Positions 32,931 through 42,216 of a DNA stretch of 64,000 bases are shown one piece after another. How positions within the stretch are numbered: the stretch's first letter is position 1; each line of letters begins with the position of its first letter. Source of the DNA: an uncultured Mollicutes bacterium (GTDB taxonomy: Bacteria > Bacillota_I > Bacilli_A > RFN20 > CAG-826). The DNA lies in assembly GCA_900539595.1 (NCBI GenBank), contig UQCQ01000010.1, positions 1 to 64,000 on the forward strand, written 5' to 3'. The notes beneath the pieces were generated by a model. That model searched no databases, had not been told where the DNA came from, and saw only the letters and a program-made list of their open reading frames with translations. A program made the position numbers and the translations under genes.

Positions 32931-33613
32931 TCTTCGGCTTGCTCTTCCTGCGATTTTGCCAAGTGCTTACGGATATGGGGGTTCCTTCTTTTCTTGTGGA
33001 AGGATAAGAACGTGAAGACGATGGGGGCAATCGGGGCCAAGGAAGAAACGGTCTCTACCCCTGCAATCATTGGCTCCTCTTCGATCCATAAGCTCCAGAT
33101 GCTGAAAGGGATGGACGCGCCGATGCAAAGCACGCCCAAAACAATGAAGAGAAACCAAGCATCGGAATGCTTCTTGGTGAACAAGGAGAATAAGAAGAAG
33201 AACATACCAAGGCAAGTGAACCCAAATTTCACAAAATAGACCGCGGAATTTTCATCAAAGGGCCCGGCGACTTGCAAAGGAAAGCGAAAGGCTTCCGGAG
33301 CGAGCAAAGCGCCAGAGCAAACAAGCCAAGCGAACGTAAAATAACGGTTTCCATGGCCGTTTTCTTCTTTTTCCGCCATCTCGTCGACAAATCCGATGAG
33401 GATGATGGCGAAGATCAAAGAAAGCATCTCCGTGCCGATTTCGTCCAAGTATCCTTCGCCTTTCGTTACACAGGCGAGAATGATAATCACAACTGCCATC
33501 GCGATGTGGATGATGTCGAAGATGGTAAACCCGAATAATTCAAAATACCCCTCGCGGGAAAGGTTGGTTTTCGCGCCTTTAAAGTCAAATGGCTTTTCGA
33601 ATTGTTTTTTCAT
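32927..33613 (-). CDS. Polytopic membrane protein of unknown function
   Basis: 228 residues with about six hydrophobic segments (roughly 32-55, 62-82, 92-110, 125-145, 152-172, 190-208) and short charged ends; the C terminus is basic then acidic (HIRKHLAKSQEEQAEE). Family not recognised. The frame extends seven codons further to 33634, but ATG 33613 is the better start. There is no ribosome site, and TACAAT lies 9 bases upstream, consistent with near-leaderless expression. It is convergent with the lipoprotein scar, and 70 bases downstream of the P-II-like operon in the same direction, which may be a separate unit. Confidence 0.75.
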   Translation of the reverse strand: MKKQFEKPFDFKGAKTNLSREGYFELFGFTIFDIIHIAMAVVIIILACVTKGEGYLDEIGTEMLSLIFAIILIGFVDEMAEKEENGHGNRYFTFAWLVCSGALLAPEAFRFPLQVAGPFDENSAVYFVKFGFTCLGMFFFLFSLFTKKHSDAWFLFIVLGVLCIGASIPFSIWSLWIEEEPMIAGVETVSSLAPIAPIVFTFLSFHKKRRNPHIRKHLAKSQEEQAEE

Positions 33614-33682
33614 AATGAGGCTATTGTACTCCAATCGGCGAAAGAAAAAAGGAGAGCTTAATGCTCTCCGTGAGGTTTAGCT

Positions 33683-34054
33683 TTACTTGGCGGCAAGGGA
33701 AGAAGGGGCTTCCTTTTGTTTCTCAGTGGCTTCACTTGCTTCGTCGAATTTAAGTCCGACAACGGATTCTACCGGCAGGGAGAAGGCAATGCCCTTTCCG
33801 TCGGTTCCTAGGCCAGCCGCATGATAGACAGCGCTTAAAACGGCGTCGCGAATCGTGGATTTGACAAGAATCATGATCACTTCTTTATCCGGGGTGATGA
33901 TGATTCCGTATTTTTTCTCCATTTCCTTAGTTCCGGTTCCGCGGGCATGGATGATGGTTCCGCCGTGCGCGCCTTCTTCGCGAGCCGCGTTCATGACGGT
34001 CTCGGAGAAGCCAGAATTGACGAGAACGAGAATGACTTCAAATGGTGTTTGCAT
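33683..34054 (-). CDS. P-II-like signalling protein B
   Basis: 123 residues, ferredoxin-like P-II fold pattern: EVILVLVNSGFSETVMNAAR at the start, a loop region TIIHARGTGTKE (the position of the P-II T-loop), IIITPDKEVIMILVKST for the following strands, and GLGTDGKGIAFSLPVESVVG near the C terminus. P-II proteins sense nucleotides or 2-oxoglutarate and bind transporters or enzymes; here the target is presumably the DUF1538 membrane protein encoded two genes upstream. No tyrosine at the classical uridylylation position is obvious. 15-base gap after its paralog. Confidence 0.82.
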   Translation of the reverse strand: MQTPFEVILVLVNSGFSETVMNAAREEGAHGGTIIHARGTGTKEMEKKYGIIITPDKEVIMILVKSTIRDAVLSAVYHAAGLGTDGKGIAFSLPVESVVGLKFDEASEATEKQKEAPSSLAAK

Positions 34055-34069
34055 AATGGTTTCTCCTTA

Positions 34070-34465
34070 TTATAGGGTGTCCGCGAGGAAGCGGTAGAGC
34101 TGCATTCCAATTAAGGAATTGATGGGAATCGAATACCCGATGCCCTTGTTTTTGGGTGAGGAGAGGAAGAAGGCCTCCAGCTCCTTGGTCGCTTCGGGAA
34201 TTGCGTCGCGTTTAATGAAGGAGAAGACGATGGATTTGCGGTCGTCCTCAATGCCGAGGATATTGCGAATCTCCCTTTGGGCGGTTCCTTCTCCATTTTC
34301 TATGAATTGAGCGGATACCCCGAGCGTTTCGAATAAACGGACGACCGGATCGGCTTGTCCCCTAGAAACAATGGTGACGAAGAGGGAGAGCTTTTTAATT
34401 TCCCCGTCGTTTTCTGGTAGTGACGCTAAGCGTCGCATTTCTTTCTTTTTTCTAAAGAATCCCAT
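34070..34465 (-). CDS. P-II-like signalling protein A
   Basis: 131 residues, diverged paralog of the next gene: SLFVTIVSRGQADPVVRLFE at the start, KSIVFSFIKRDAIPEATKEL in the middle and NKGIGYSIPINSLIGMQLYR at the end, which aligns with KGIAFSLPVESVVGL in protein B. The T-loop region contains ENGEGTAQREIRNILG rather than the GTGTKE stretch. It has a basic N terminus (FRKKKEMRRLASL). Nine bases after the DUF1538 gene, with a GGAGGCC ribosome site. Two different P-II partners for one membrane protein is the notable feature. Confidence 0.8.
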   Translation of the reverse strand: MGFFRKKKEMRRLASLPENDGEIKKLSLFVTIVSRGQADPVVRLFETLGVSAQFIENGEGTAQREIRNILGIEDDRKSIVFSFIKRDAIPEATKELEAFFLSSPKNKGIGYSIPINSLIGMQLYRFLADTL

Positions 34466-34474
34466 GTGGCCTCC

Positions 34475-36073
34475 TTATTCGAAATGAATGATTTTGGCAT
34501 CGTCCTTGCTGAAAGTAAGGCGAGCCATGTATTTGCGGGCGTTCGAAGCTTTGACGCTGGCAGAAATTCCAAGCAATTGTATCGCAATGATTGGGGTTGT
34601 GGCGATTAAAGCAACTACGCCGAAACCATTGGAATAAAAATCCGGAACAACACCCGCGTTTTCCGCGCTGGATTTGGTTAAGCCGATGATTAAAGGAAGA
34701 ATGAAAGAAGAAGACATCGGACCACTAGCCGTTCCACCGGAGTCAAACGCCATCGCGGTGAAAATATCAGGGGTGAATAGAGATAAGAGCAAAGCGATGC
34801 AGAATAACGGAACCATATAATAAAGGATGGAGAAGCGGTAGTAGGTGCGGATGGCCGCGAGCATAATGGCAACGCCAACTCCTAAAGACAAAGCAAACAA
34901 GACTGAAGTTTTCTTGATGCGCCCATCGGAAATGGTCTCCATTTGGCCCGTTAAAACGTGGACGGCAGGCTCGCAAAGAATCGTAACAAGGCCAAGGACG
35001 AAGGCGATGAAAAAGATGGCCCATGCGGGTTTAAAGCCCAATTCTTCTCCAACTACATATCCAATCGGAGTCATAACGGCCGTGGCCGCGGAGAGGAAGA
35101 GAACCAAGCCGACATAAGAGATCCCAAAGCCAATCAGCAATTTGAAAATGGAATGACGGGGGAGGTGGATGAACAATTTGTCGTAGATGAAGAAGATGAC
35201 GAGAATGGGAGCCAAAGCAATCAAGACTTCAATCATGGATCCCAAACTTCCATTGATGGGGAAGAGGGCGTTAGCAAACTTCATTGCAATCGAACTCGTG
35301 TCCGCGGTGGGGTAAACATAATCGGGGACATTGGCCTTGATCATGACCAAAATTGCCGTGGAAATAATCGGGCCAACGGAAGCCAAGCCAACCAAACCGA
35401 AGGAGTCGTTCGTCGCGTTTTTGCCGCCGCGAACCACGGCAACCCCAGCCCCTAATGCAAGGATGAAGGGGACGGTCGCACTGCCGGTAGTCACTCCGCC
35501 CGCATCAAAAATGAACGGCAAGAGTTTGGCTTTGTTTGGATCCATCGCGATGAGACAAATAATCATGAAAACAATCGCGTAGAAGAGGCAGTACCAAAGT
35601 TTTAAAGGCTTGTGATAAATGATACGAAGAATGCCAATGACGACAAATACTCCGACGCCGAGGGCGATGCCTCCGATTAATACAAAAGTATTGAGCCACT
35701 CGTTCCCAGGGATAATCGTGACTTGCTTGGAAGTGATGAGAATGGAAGGTTCTGCACAGGTGATTAAGGTGCCCAAAACAAAGGTAAACAAGATGACAAT
35801 GAAAATATTTTCTTGTTGGGACAAAGAGCTGCCCATGTATTCCCCGACTTTGGAAAGCCCGGTTTCAGTTCCCACTTGGAACAAGGCAAGGCCAAGAATT
35901 AAGACGAAAAGACCAAGGAGCAAAAGCCACGTATTCGACCAATCCATGGACCCATCGGGACGCATGGAGTTGATATTGGTAACTCCAGTCAAAGATAAAA
36001 TCAAAATAGCGATCACCATCGGGGCGATCGATAGGCTGGAAGAAATAAGAGCTGATACGTAACGATTTTTCAT
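34475..36073 (-). CDS. DUF1538 membrane protein (putative P-II-controlled transporter)
   Basis: 532 residues with about 14 hydrophobic segments. It is internally duplicated: CAEPSILITSKQV (about 104-116) is echoed by CEPAVHVLTGQM (about 337-348), and FDAGGVTTGSATVPFILALG (about 188-207) by FDSGGTASGPMSSSFILPLI (about 438-457). These paired Asp-Gly-Gly motifs are the DUF1538 signature. Such two-fold repeats are typical of ion-coupled transporters. Followed by two P-II-like genes in one operon. AGGAG is 13 bases upstream of the ATG, somewhat far. Substrate unknown. Confidence 0.88.
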   Translation of the reverse strand: MKNRYVSALISSSLSIAPMVIAILILSLTGVTNINSMRPDGSMDWSNTWLLLLGLFVLILGLALFQVGTETGLSKVGEYMGSSLSQQENIFIVILFTFVLGTLITCAEPSILITSKQVTIIPGNEWLNTFVLIGGIALGVGVFVVIGILRIIYHKPLKLWYCLFYAIVFMIICLIAMDPNKAKLLPFIFDAGGVTTGSATVPFILALGAGVAVVRGGKNATNDSFGLVGLASVGPIISTAILVMIKANVPDYVYPTADTSSIAMKFANALFPINGSLGSMIEVLIALAPILVIFFIYDKLFIHLPRHSIFKLLIGFGISYVGLVLFLSAATAVMTPIGYVVGEELGFKPAWAIFFIAFVLGLVTILCEPAVHVLTGQMETISDGRIKKTSVLFALSLGVGVAIMLAAIRTYYRFSILYYMVPLFCIALLLSLFTPDIFTAMAFDSGGTASGPMSSSFILPLIIGLTKSSAENAGVVPDFYSNGFGVVALIATTPIIAIQLLGISASVKASNARKYMARLTFSKDDAKIIHFE

Positions 36074-36104
36074 TATTAGAGCTTTTCTCCTGTCTCAAGG
36101 TACA

Positions 36105-36110
36105 ATTATA
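36105..36110 (-). promoter_or_regulatory. -10 element of the DUF1538/P-II operon
   Basis: Perfect TATAAT on the minus strand preceded by TTG, 31 bases before the DUF1538 ATG. No good -35 is seen. Confidence 0.5.
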
Positions 36111-36235
36111 CAAGGACGATTTTTGGTTGCACCATCCAAATATACAATGTATTAAAAAATAAAATTAGTTTTGATGGTAGGCCAAGTTTATCGTTTTTGT
36201 CGCTTTTTTTGACAAAGAGCCTAATCTATATATCC

Positions 36236-36724
36236 ATGAAAAAGAAATTTGAACGTAGATTGCTGGATAAAGATGCCGATTTTGCCCGGTTTGCCGAGCC
36301 GATATTGCAGGATGAACGTTACCGTGCTCTTCGTGATATTCTTCATCACGGCCATGTTTCAACCTATGATCATTGTTTATCCGTGTGTCTTGAAGCCATG
36401 GAGTTTGCCTTTAAAAATCACGTGAAGGTTGATCCGTCGTCTTTAATTCGCGCTTCCTTGCTTCATGATTATTTTCTTTACGATTGGCACGTGAAGCCAC
36501 ATCCGAAACACCATGCAACCAAACACGGGGTTTATGCTGCCATTAATGCTTTGAAGGATTTTGGGCTCAATACCGTGGAACGAAACGCCATTGAATCCCA
36601 CATGTGGCCGGTTTGTTTATTCACTCTGCCTTTGTTTCGCGAATCCTGGATTGTTCAACTCGCGGATAAACGGGTAACGTGGAAGGAATTCCTTGCTCGT
36701 TTTGCCAAAAAGAAAGCGGCATAA
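36236..36724 (+). CDS. HD-domain protein
   Basis: 162 residues. Metal-binding HD pattern: ILHHGHVSTYDHCLSVCLEA (first His), ASLLHDYFLYDW (His-Asp), then HHATKHGVYAA and ESHMWPV with further His residues; this resembles the small HDIG/YfbR-like nucleotidase or phosphohydrolase branch. The frame begins at 36197, but the ATG at 36236 begins the natural N terminus. No Shine-Dalgarno is visible. TTGACA at 36209-36214 and TATATA at 36227-36232 lie just upstream, too closely spaced for a standard promoter. Substrate unknown. Confidence 0.82.
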   Translation: MKKKFERRLLDKDADFARFAEPILQDERYRALRDILHHGHVSTYDHCLSVCLEAMEFAFKNHVKVDPSSLIRASLLHDYFLYDWHVKPHPKHHATKHGVYAAINALKDFGLNTVERNAIESHMWPVCLFTLPLFRESWIVQLADKRVTWKEFLARFAKKKAA

Positions 36725-36748
36725 GAAAAAAAGCGGGCTGAAGCCCGC
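36724..36748 (-). terminator. Terminator of the C69 dipeptidase gene
   Basis: On the minus strand GCGGGC / GCCCGC with a TTCA-type loop is followed by seven or more T. It lies between the convergent HD and dipeptidase genes. Confidence 0.85.
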
Positions 36749-36764
36749 GAATAGGAGTACTGCC

Positions 36765-38222
36765 TTAGTGATCCGAACGGCTGAACCCGTTTTTCATGTG
36801 CATGCTGGCTTCGTGAAGAACCTGGCTTAATAGCCTTTCGGTTGCTTCTTTGGCCATGTCCGCGACCTCTTGATTGGCTTCCTCCACGCGTTTGCCCTTT
36901 AAAATGGCTTCATCGTTAAGACGAACTAACGCGTGTCCTTTGGAAGCAACTTCTTCTTGAAAACGTTCCACGAAGATTTCGGTTGTGGCGAAATAAGGAT
37001 CTGCCAATGCGCCGATAAGGCGGATGTTCCAATAATAGAAGGAGGTGTCCGGAGTTCGACTTGTCTTGGATAAATACGCGGGGATGTCCTCCGTATTGGT
37101 ATAAATCGGTAGCAATTCGTTATACATGTTGGAACCAAAGCCAATCCACTGAATCGCTGCGATTTTGTCGTCGCGATAAGGACGGATTTGGATGAGAGAC
37201 AAGTCGTCGGTCCGGGAGATTCCGATCGGGCGGAACGGGGCTTTCCAATAGGGCTCGTGATTTTTGCCATAGGGATCAAACGGAGTTCCCTGGTAATGGG
37301 AGGATAATAGATATTTGATATCCTCCAAGGTGATTTTTCGGTCGGGGGTATCGCACCAAGGAATATCGTCAGAAAGGGGAGTGAATTCCGCGTTTGGTCC
37401 ATCAAAGAAGCGCTTCTTACCACTTAAATATCGTTCGATATACCAAGCACGCGGAGTGTTATAAACGTGATCGGAATCACTATGGGAACCAAAAGCCACC
37501 CGGGGATTGAAGGATTCGCTGAAGCTGAGGTCTAGATGGTTTTCTTCGATAAAGACTTTTAAATCCGGGGAGCAGATATGCTCTTTTTGTTCGCCAAAAG
37601 CATCGGCAAAATCAAAACGGTCAAGTCCAAAGGCGTTGGGCATGGCCACATAAGAGTCGTCGGGGACGCGTTTAGCAATGAAATGGTGACCGCCGATGGT
37701 TTCTAACCACCAAATCTCGTTTTTATCGCTAAAAGCGATGCCATTAGATTCGTAGGTTCCATATTCCGTTAGCAACTGTCCTAAGCGCAAAACGCCTTCT
37801 CTAGCGGAGCGGATATAAGGCAAAACCAAAGCGACGATATCTTCTTCGCCGAGGCCGTTATAGCGCTTTTCTCCATTTTTCTCGCTTTTTCCAAGTAAGG
37901 GGTCGGCCCCAAGAACGCGGGGGTTGCTCGTGATCGTCTCGGTGGCCGTCATGGCAACGTTTAAGGAATTGACCCCGCTTGCCGCCCAAATGCCCTCGTC
38001 CTCCGGGACGTTTGGAGTGCAGGTGTATTGCAAGGGGTTTTCCGGCAAATCGAGCTCTAAATGGGATAAACGGGAATGATAATGCTTTGGCTGTTTATCG
38101 GGGGAAACGACAATCATTTTCTTGGGCATGAAGATGCCGCTGGGAGAATCGTCGTTTCTAGCAATGAGGGTGGAGCCGTCGTAGCTTGCTTTTCTTCCGA
38201 CTAAAATGGTGGTGCAGGCCAT
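36765..38222 (-). CDS. Dipeptidase, peptidase family C69
   Basis: 485 residues. The N terminus MACTTILVGRKASYDGSTLI shows the family's Cys-3 nucleophile exposed after removal of the first residues (Ntn-hydrolase type), and ARNDDSPSG is the conserved following block; VPEDEGIWAASGVNSLNVAM and GIAFSDKNEIWWLETIGGHH are further family signatures. PepD-like enzymes cleave dipeptides with broad specificity in the cytoplasm. AAAGGA lies 11 bases upstream; TACAAT further upstream with TTCACC at 18 bases is a candidate promoter. Monocistronic, with its own terminator. Confidence 0.93.
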   Translation of the reverse strand: MACTTILVGRKASYDGSTLIARNDDSPSGIFMPKKMIVVSPDKQPKHYHSRLSHLELDLPENPLQYTCTPNVPEDEGIWAASGVNSLNVAMTATETITSNPRVLGADPLLGKSEKNGEKRYNGLGEEDIVALVLPYIRSAREGVLRLGQLLTEYGTYESNGIAFSDKNEIWWLETIGGHHFIAKRVPDDSYVAMPNAFGLDRFDFADAFGEQKEHICSPDLKVFIEENHLDLSFSESFNPRVAFGSHSDSDHVYNTPRAWYIERYLSGKKRFFDGPNAEFTPLSDDIPWCDTPDRKITLEDIKYLLSSHYQGTPFDPYGKNHEPYWKAPFRPIGISRTDDLSLIQIRPYRDDKIAAIQWIGFGSNMYNELLPIYTNTEDIPAYLSKTSRTPDTSFYYWNIRLIGALADPYFATTEIFVERFQEEVASKGHALVRLNDEAILKGKRVEEANQEVADMAKEATERLLSQVLHEASMHMKNGFSRSDH

Positions 38223-38346
38223 ATAAGAGAGTCCTTTCTTTTTATTTATGGAACCTATTGTAGACGAATTTTACCAAGGTGGTGAAACGATACCTATCTT
38301 CTTTTAAAAGGAGTGCTAGAATAGCGCAACACGAAACGGAAACCCT

Positions 38347-39201
38347 ATGAATATTTTGCTATATAACGAAAAAGCCGATGGAGGACGTGGCAAAGAAAAC
38401 GCCGTTGCCATCCTCCCCTCGCTTCAAGGAAAATTCCCCGGCTTGGAAACGAAGTCCGCACAAGAATTAGATCCCAAAATCTTCTTGGGGAGCTTGAATG
38501 TGGAAGATAACGTCGTCTTGATGGGCGGAGATGGCGACTTGAATCATTTTGTCAATTTAATCGAAGATGCCCCTCTTCCCTGCCCCTTTTGGCTTTGCCC
38601 TTCTGGAAGGGGCAATGACTTTTTAAAAGACGTCGAAGAGCATAAAGACCCCAAGACGAGTCTTGTCCCTTTGAATGGCTTCCTCCTCGATTTGCCGTTC
38701 ATCGAAGTCAAAGGAAAAACTTACCGCTTTCTTAACGGCATCGGGCTTGGGATCGACGGGGAGCGTTGCGTGGAAGCGGAACGGAAAAAGTGCCGCGGAG
38801 AAAAAGACCTCGATTATTCCAAAATCACCATCCATTTGCTTTTCCACGGTTTTGTCCCTCGCCTTGCTAAAGTAAAAGTCGATGGGGTAGAAGTCAGCAT
38901 CTCCCGTTCCTATTTGGCTTCGACGATGAATGGGCGTTATTATGGCGACGGCATGATGATTGCCCCGATGCAAAAACGAAATTCCCATTTGTTATCCCTG
39001 GTGGTCGTCCATGGACGGGGGAAAATTGGCACTTTGATGTTATTCCCTAAAATATTCAAAGGAACCCATGTCCGGGCCAAAAAGAACGTCTACTGCGTCC
39101 AAGGCAAGGAAATCGAAGTTCAATTCGATCGTCCCTGCGGCCTCCAAATCGATGGAGAAGTGGTGGAAGAGGTCACTTCCTATCGCGCCTATATCCGTTA
39201 A
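38347..39201 (+). CDS. Diacylglycerol kinase-like lipid kinase
   Basis: 284 residues. DAGK catalytic-domain blocks: N-terminal NILLYNEKADGGRG, nucleotide loop LMGGDGDLNHFV (about 57-68), CPSGRGNDFLKD (about 80-91), FLNGIGLGIDGE (about 127-138), the membrane-lipid site GRYYGDGMMIAPMQKR and QIDGE near the C terminus. The GGDGT of the family reads GGDGD here. Likely phosphorylates diacylglycerol or a related lipid to feed phospholipid or lipoteichoic acid recycling. A TAGAAT -10 lies about 28 bases before the ATG; the ribosome site is weak (CGGAAAC). Terminator follows. Confidence 0.88.
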   Translation: MNILLYNEKADGGRGKENAVAILPSLQGKFPGLETKSAQELDPKIFLGSLNVEDNVVLMGGDGDLNHFVNLIEDAPLPCPFWLCPSGRGNDFLKDVEEHKDPKTSLVPLNGFLLDLPFIEVKGKTYRFLNGIGLGIDGERCVEAERKKCRGEKDLDYSKITIHLLFHGFVPRLAKVKVDGVEVSISRSYLASTMNGRYYGDGMMIAPMQKRNSHLLSLVVVHGRGKIGTLMLFPKIFKGTHVRAKKNVYCVQGKEIEVQFDRPCGLQIDGEVVEEVTSYRAYIR

Positions 39202-39207
39202 GAAAGT

Positions 39208-39233
39208 CGCTTCCTTCGTGGAAGCGCTTTTTA
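39208..39233 (+). terminator. Terminator after the lipid kinase gene
   Basis: Stem CGCTTCC / GGAAGCG with loop TTCGT, then CTTTTTATT. Confidence 0.85.
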
Positions 39234-39270
39234 TTCCCCTTCGTTTCAATTCGTATAAAATGTTTCCCGT

Positions 39271-42216
39271 ATGGAAAAGTCCTTGTATAGCCTCGGAATT
39301 GATGTAGGGTCGACCACTGTTAAAACGGTTTTGCTCGACGCGGGCGGAAGTTTGCTTTACGGCAATTATCTTCGCCACGCCTCCAAAGTCAAAGAGACGA
39401 CCCTTCTAGAATTAAAAGAAATCGAAGAACGGTATGGGGATATTCCTCTCAACGTTTCTTTAACGGGGTCGGCAGGACTTGGCTTAAGCGAACGAGCGGG
39501 TATTCCATTTGTTCAAGAAGTGCAATCTTCTTATTACGCGATTAAAGTCCTCTATCCGAATGCAGACTGCGCGATAGAACTTGGGGGAGAAGACGCCAAA
39601 ATTATCTTCATTACCGGCGGCCTAGAAGAGAGGATGAACGGCCAATGCGCCGGGGGAACCGGGGCATTTATCGATCAAATGGCCACCCTTTTGCATTTGA
39701 CCCCCTCCGAGATGGATGAGTTGTCTCTCCGCGCCCAAAAGGCCTATCCCATTGCCTCCCGTTGTGGCGTTTTTGCCAAAAGCGACATCCAATCCCTTTT
39801 GAATTCTGGCGCCAGCAAAGAAGACGTCGCCCTTTCTATTTTCTACGCGGTTGCCGATCAAACGATTGCTGGCCTTGCCCAAGGAAGAGAAATTAAAGGG
39901 CATGTCCTCTTTTTAGGAGGTCCGCTTTTCTTCCTTCAAGGACTCCGCAAAGCCTTCAAGGACCGTCTCCATCTAGAAGAAGATGAAGCCATTTATCCAG
40001 AAGATGCCTCGATTTTTGTCGCACGAGGGGCTGCTTTATATTCTCAAAAAGCGGGTAAGGTTTTCTCTTTGTCTGCCTTAATTCGGCAGCTAGAATCCGC
40101 CGATGTTTCTGGGCAAGTGATTTCTGGAAAACCCCTTTTCTCCAGCCAAGAGGAATTCAAGACGTGGCTAAAACGTCACGAGGAACGCTTTGCCGTTCCC
40201 CGGGGAAACCTCTCCACTTATGAAGGAAAAGCCTATCTAGGAATCGACGCGGGAAGCACGACCACCAAGTTGGTATTGCTTGGGGAAAACGAAGAAATCC
40301 TCTATCAAAGCTATGCCTCCAACGCCGGCCTCCCCCTTGAAAAAATCGCAGGAGAAATCCAAAAAATCTATGACATCATTGGCCCGAATTGCCATATCGT
40401 CTCCAGTGCCGTGACCGGATATGGAGAAGACATGATCCGTTCTTCTTTAGGCGTGGATTATGGGTTAGTAGAAACCGTTGCCCATTTCCGGGCCGCCAAA
40501 CATTTCTGCCCGAATGTTGATTTTGTCATCGATATCGGGGGGCAAGACATCAAATGCTTTAAGGTTCATGGCGGGGCGATCGATTCCATCATGCTCAACG
40601 AAGCCTGCTCTTCGGGATGCGGGTCCTTTTTGCAAACCTTCGCCGCCTCCCTTGGATACGAAGTCGAAGATTTTGCTAAAGCCGGTTATTACGCGCCGAA
40701 CCCCGTGGAATTAGGATCCCGCTGCACGGTATTCATGAATTCTTCCGTGAAACAAGCCCAGCGAGAAGGAGCAAGTGTGGCGGATATCTCGGCTGGGTTG
40801 TCTCGGTCCGTCGTCAAAAACGCCCTCTATAAAGTCATCCGCGTGCGTTTGGCGGAAGAATTAGGCGAGAACATCGTTTGCCAAGGCGGCACGTTTTTAA
40901 ATAACGCCGTTCTCCGCTGCTTCGAACAAGAAATCGGAAAAGAAGTGATACGTCTACCGATTTCAGGCCTGATGGGGGCTTATGGAGCGGCTTTATATGC
41001 AAAAGAAAAAGGCGGTTTAGGCGGTTTGATTTCCAAAGAAGCCCTTGGGGAATTTTCCTACACCTCTCGCCACGTGACTTGCCATGGCTGCACCGCCCAT
41101 TGTTCCCTCAGCATGCTCCGCTTCCCTAACGGCAAAACCTTCTTATCCGGCAATAAATGCGATAAACCAGAAGGAAAAAGCGGCGGGGATGATTCCCTCG
41201 ATATTTATGCCTATAAGAGAAAACGTTTGGAAGAAAGACTTCCGCAACCAGACTACCCCTGCGCCAAAGTTGGCTTGCCTCGCGCCTTGTGCATGTATGA
41301 ACAATTGCCCTTATGGGACGCGTTCTTTAAAAAACTAGGTTTTGAAACGGTCGTATCCCCTTATTCCAATCGCGCTTTGTATCGCGATGGCCAGAAAACG
41401 ATTCCTAGCGATACAGCTTGCTATCCGGCCAAGCTCTTCCATGGCCACGTTGATTATTTGATCAAGCAAGGGGTGGATTTCATCTTCTATCCTAGCGAGT
41501 CTTATAACGTGGATGAAAAACGAGGAGACAACCATTTCCAATGCCCGGTCGTCGCTTATTATGGCGAACTCTTGCGCCAAAACGATTCGCGCCTCAACAA
41601 GAAAAATTTCTTAGATCCTTTCGTAGAACTTCCCGCCTTTTCTAGCGCGGTTCATCAACTTTATGATTCGTTAAAGCGCTTCGGCGTAAGAAAAAGCGAA
41701 GTCAAAGTCGCCCTTCAATTCGGCTTGGATGAACTCCAAAAATACCGAGAGGATTGCAAACGAGAAGGAGAAAGGATCCTTGGTGAAGCGAGGGCGAAGA
41801 AGATGCCGATCATCGTTTTGGCAGGTCGCCCCTACCACGTAGACCCGGAGATCAATCATGGAATTGACCGTTTACTCGATCGACTAGGCGTCGCCGTATT
41901 AAGCGAAGATTCTTTGCGTTTTGGCCTTAAAATTCGCCCCCACGTCCTTAACCAATGGACCTATCATGCTCGACTTTATGACTGCGCGAACCTCTGCACC
42001 CAAAACCAAGATATGAACCTCGTTCAACTTGTGAGCTTTGGCTGTGGCGTTGACGCCGTTACAAGTGACGAAGTCCGCCGCATCCTTGAAGAAAAAGGAC
42101 GTCTATATACCCAAATCAAAATCGATGAAATCAGTAACCTCGGCGCGGTGAAGATTCGCCTCCGTTCTTTGCTGGCCGCCTTGGAAGAAAGGGAAGACCA
42201 TGGATCCCGAAATTAA
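39271..42216 (+). CDS. 2-Hydroxyacyl-CoA dehydratase activase-related protein (double activase plus DUF2229)
   Basis: 981 residues. Two ASKHA-type activase domains: the first starts LGIDVGSTTVKTVLLD (about residues 7-22) with NGQCAGGTGAFIDQ, the second LGIDAGSTTTKLVLLG (about 325-340) with NEACSSGCGSFLQ; these Cys residues would hold the bridging [4Fe-4S] cluster in classical activators. A DUF2229-type region follows (VGLPRALCMYEQLPLWDAFF, about 670-690). In many Firmicutes these parts and the following gene form one chain of about 1,400 residues; here the chain is split. ATG 39271 has no ribosome site; TATAAA/TAAAAT is 9-11 bases upstream. No dehydratase operon is nearby, so the role is open. 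Confidence 0.88.
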   Translation: MEKSLYSLGIDVGSTTVKTVLLDAGGSLLYGNYLRHASKVKETTLLELKEIEERYGDIPLNVSLTGSAGLGLSERAGIPFVQEVQSSYYAIKVLYPNADCAIELGGEDAKIIFITGGLEERMNGQCAGGTGAFIDQMATLLHLTPSEMDELSLRAQKAYPIASRCGVFAKSDIQSLLNSGASKEDVALSIFYAVADQTIAGLAQGREIKGHVLFLGGPLFFLQGLRKAFKDRLHLEEDEAIYPEDASIFVARGAALYSQKAGKVFSLSALIRQLESADVSGQVISGKPLFSSQEEFKTWLKRHEERFAVPRGNLSTYEGKAYLGIDAGSTTTKLVLLGENEEILYQSYASNAGLPLEKIAGEIQKIYDIIGPNCHIVSSAVTGYGEDMIRSSLGVDYGLVETVAHFRAAKHFCPNVDFVIDIGGQDIKCFKVHGGAIDSIMLNEACSSGCGSFLQTFAASLGYEVEDFAKAGYYAPNPVELGSRCTVFMNSSVKQAQREGASVADISAGLSRSVVKNALYKVIRVRLAEELGENIVCQGGTFLNNAVLRCFEQEIGKEVIRLPISGLMGAYGAALYAKEKGGLGGLISKEALGEFSYTSRHVTCHGCTAHCSLSMLRFPNGKTFLSGNKCDKPEGKSGGDDSLDIYAYKRKRLEERLPQPDYPCAKVGLPRALCMYEQLPLWDAFFKKLGFETVVSPYSNRALYRDGQKTIPSDTACYPAKLFHGHVDYLIKQGVDFIFYPSESYNVDEKRGDNHFQCPVVAYYGELLRQNDSRLNKKNFLDPFVELPAFSSAVHQLYDSLKRFGVRKSEVKVALQFGLDELQKYREDCKREGERILGEARAKKMPIIVLAGRPYHVDPEINHGIDRLLDRLGVAVLSEDSLRFGLKIRPHVLNQWTYHARLYDCANLCTQNQDMNLVQLVSFGCGVDAVTSDEVRRILEEKGRLYTQIKIDEISNLGAVKIRLRSLLAALEEREDHGSRN

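Noticed and set aside
34845..36062. Several plus-strand frames opposite the DUF1538 gene
   Set aside because: They mirror the hydrophobic repeats of the real gene and show low-complexity, non-protein-like composition.
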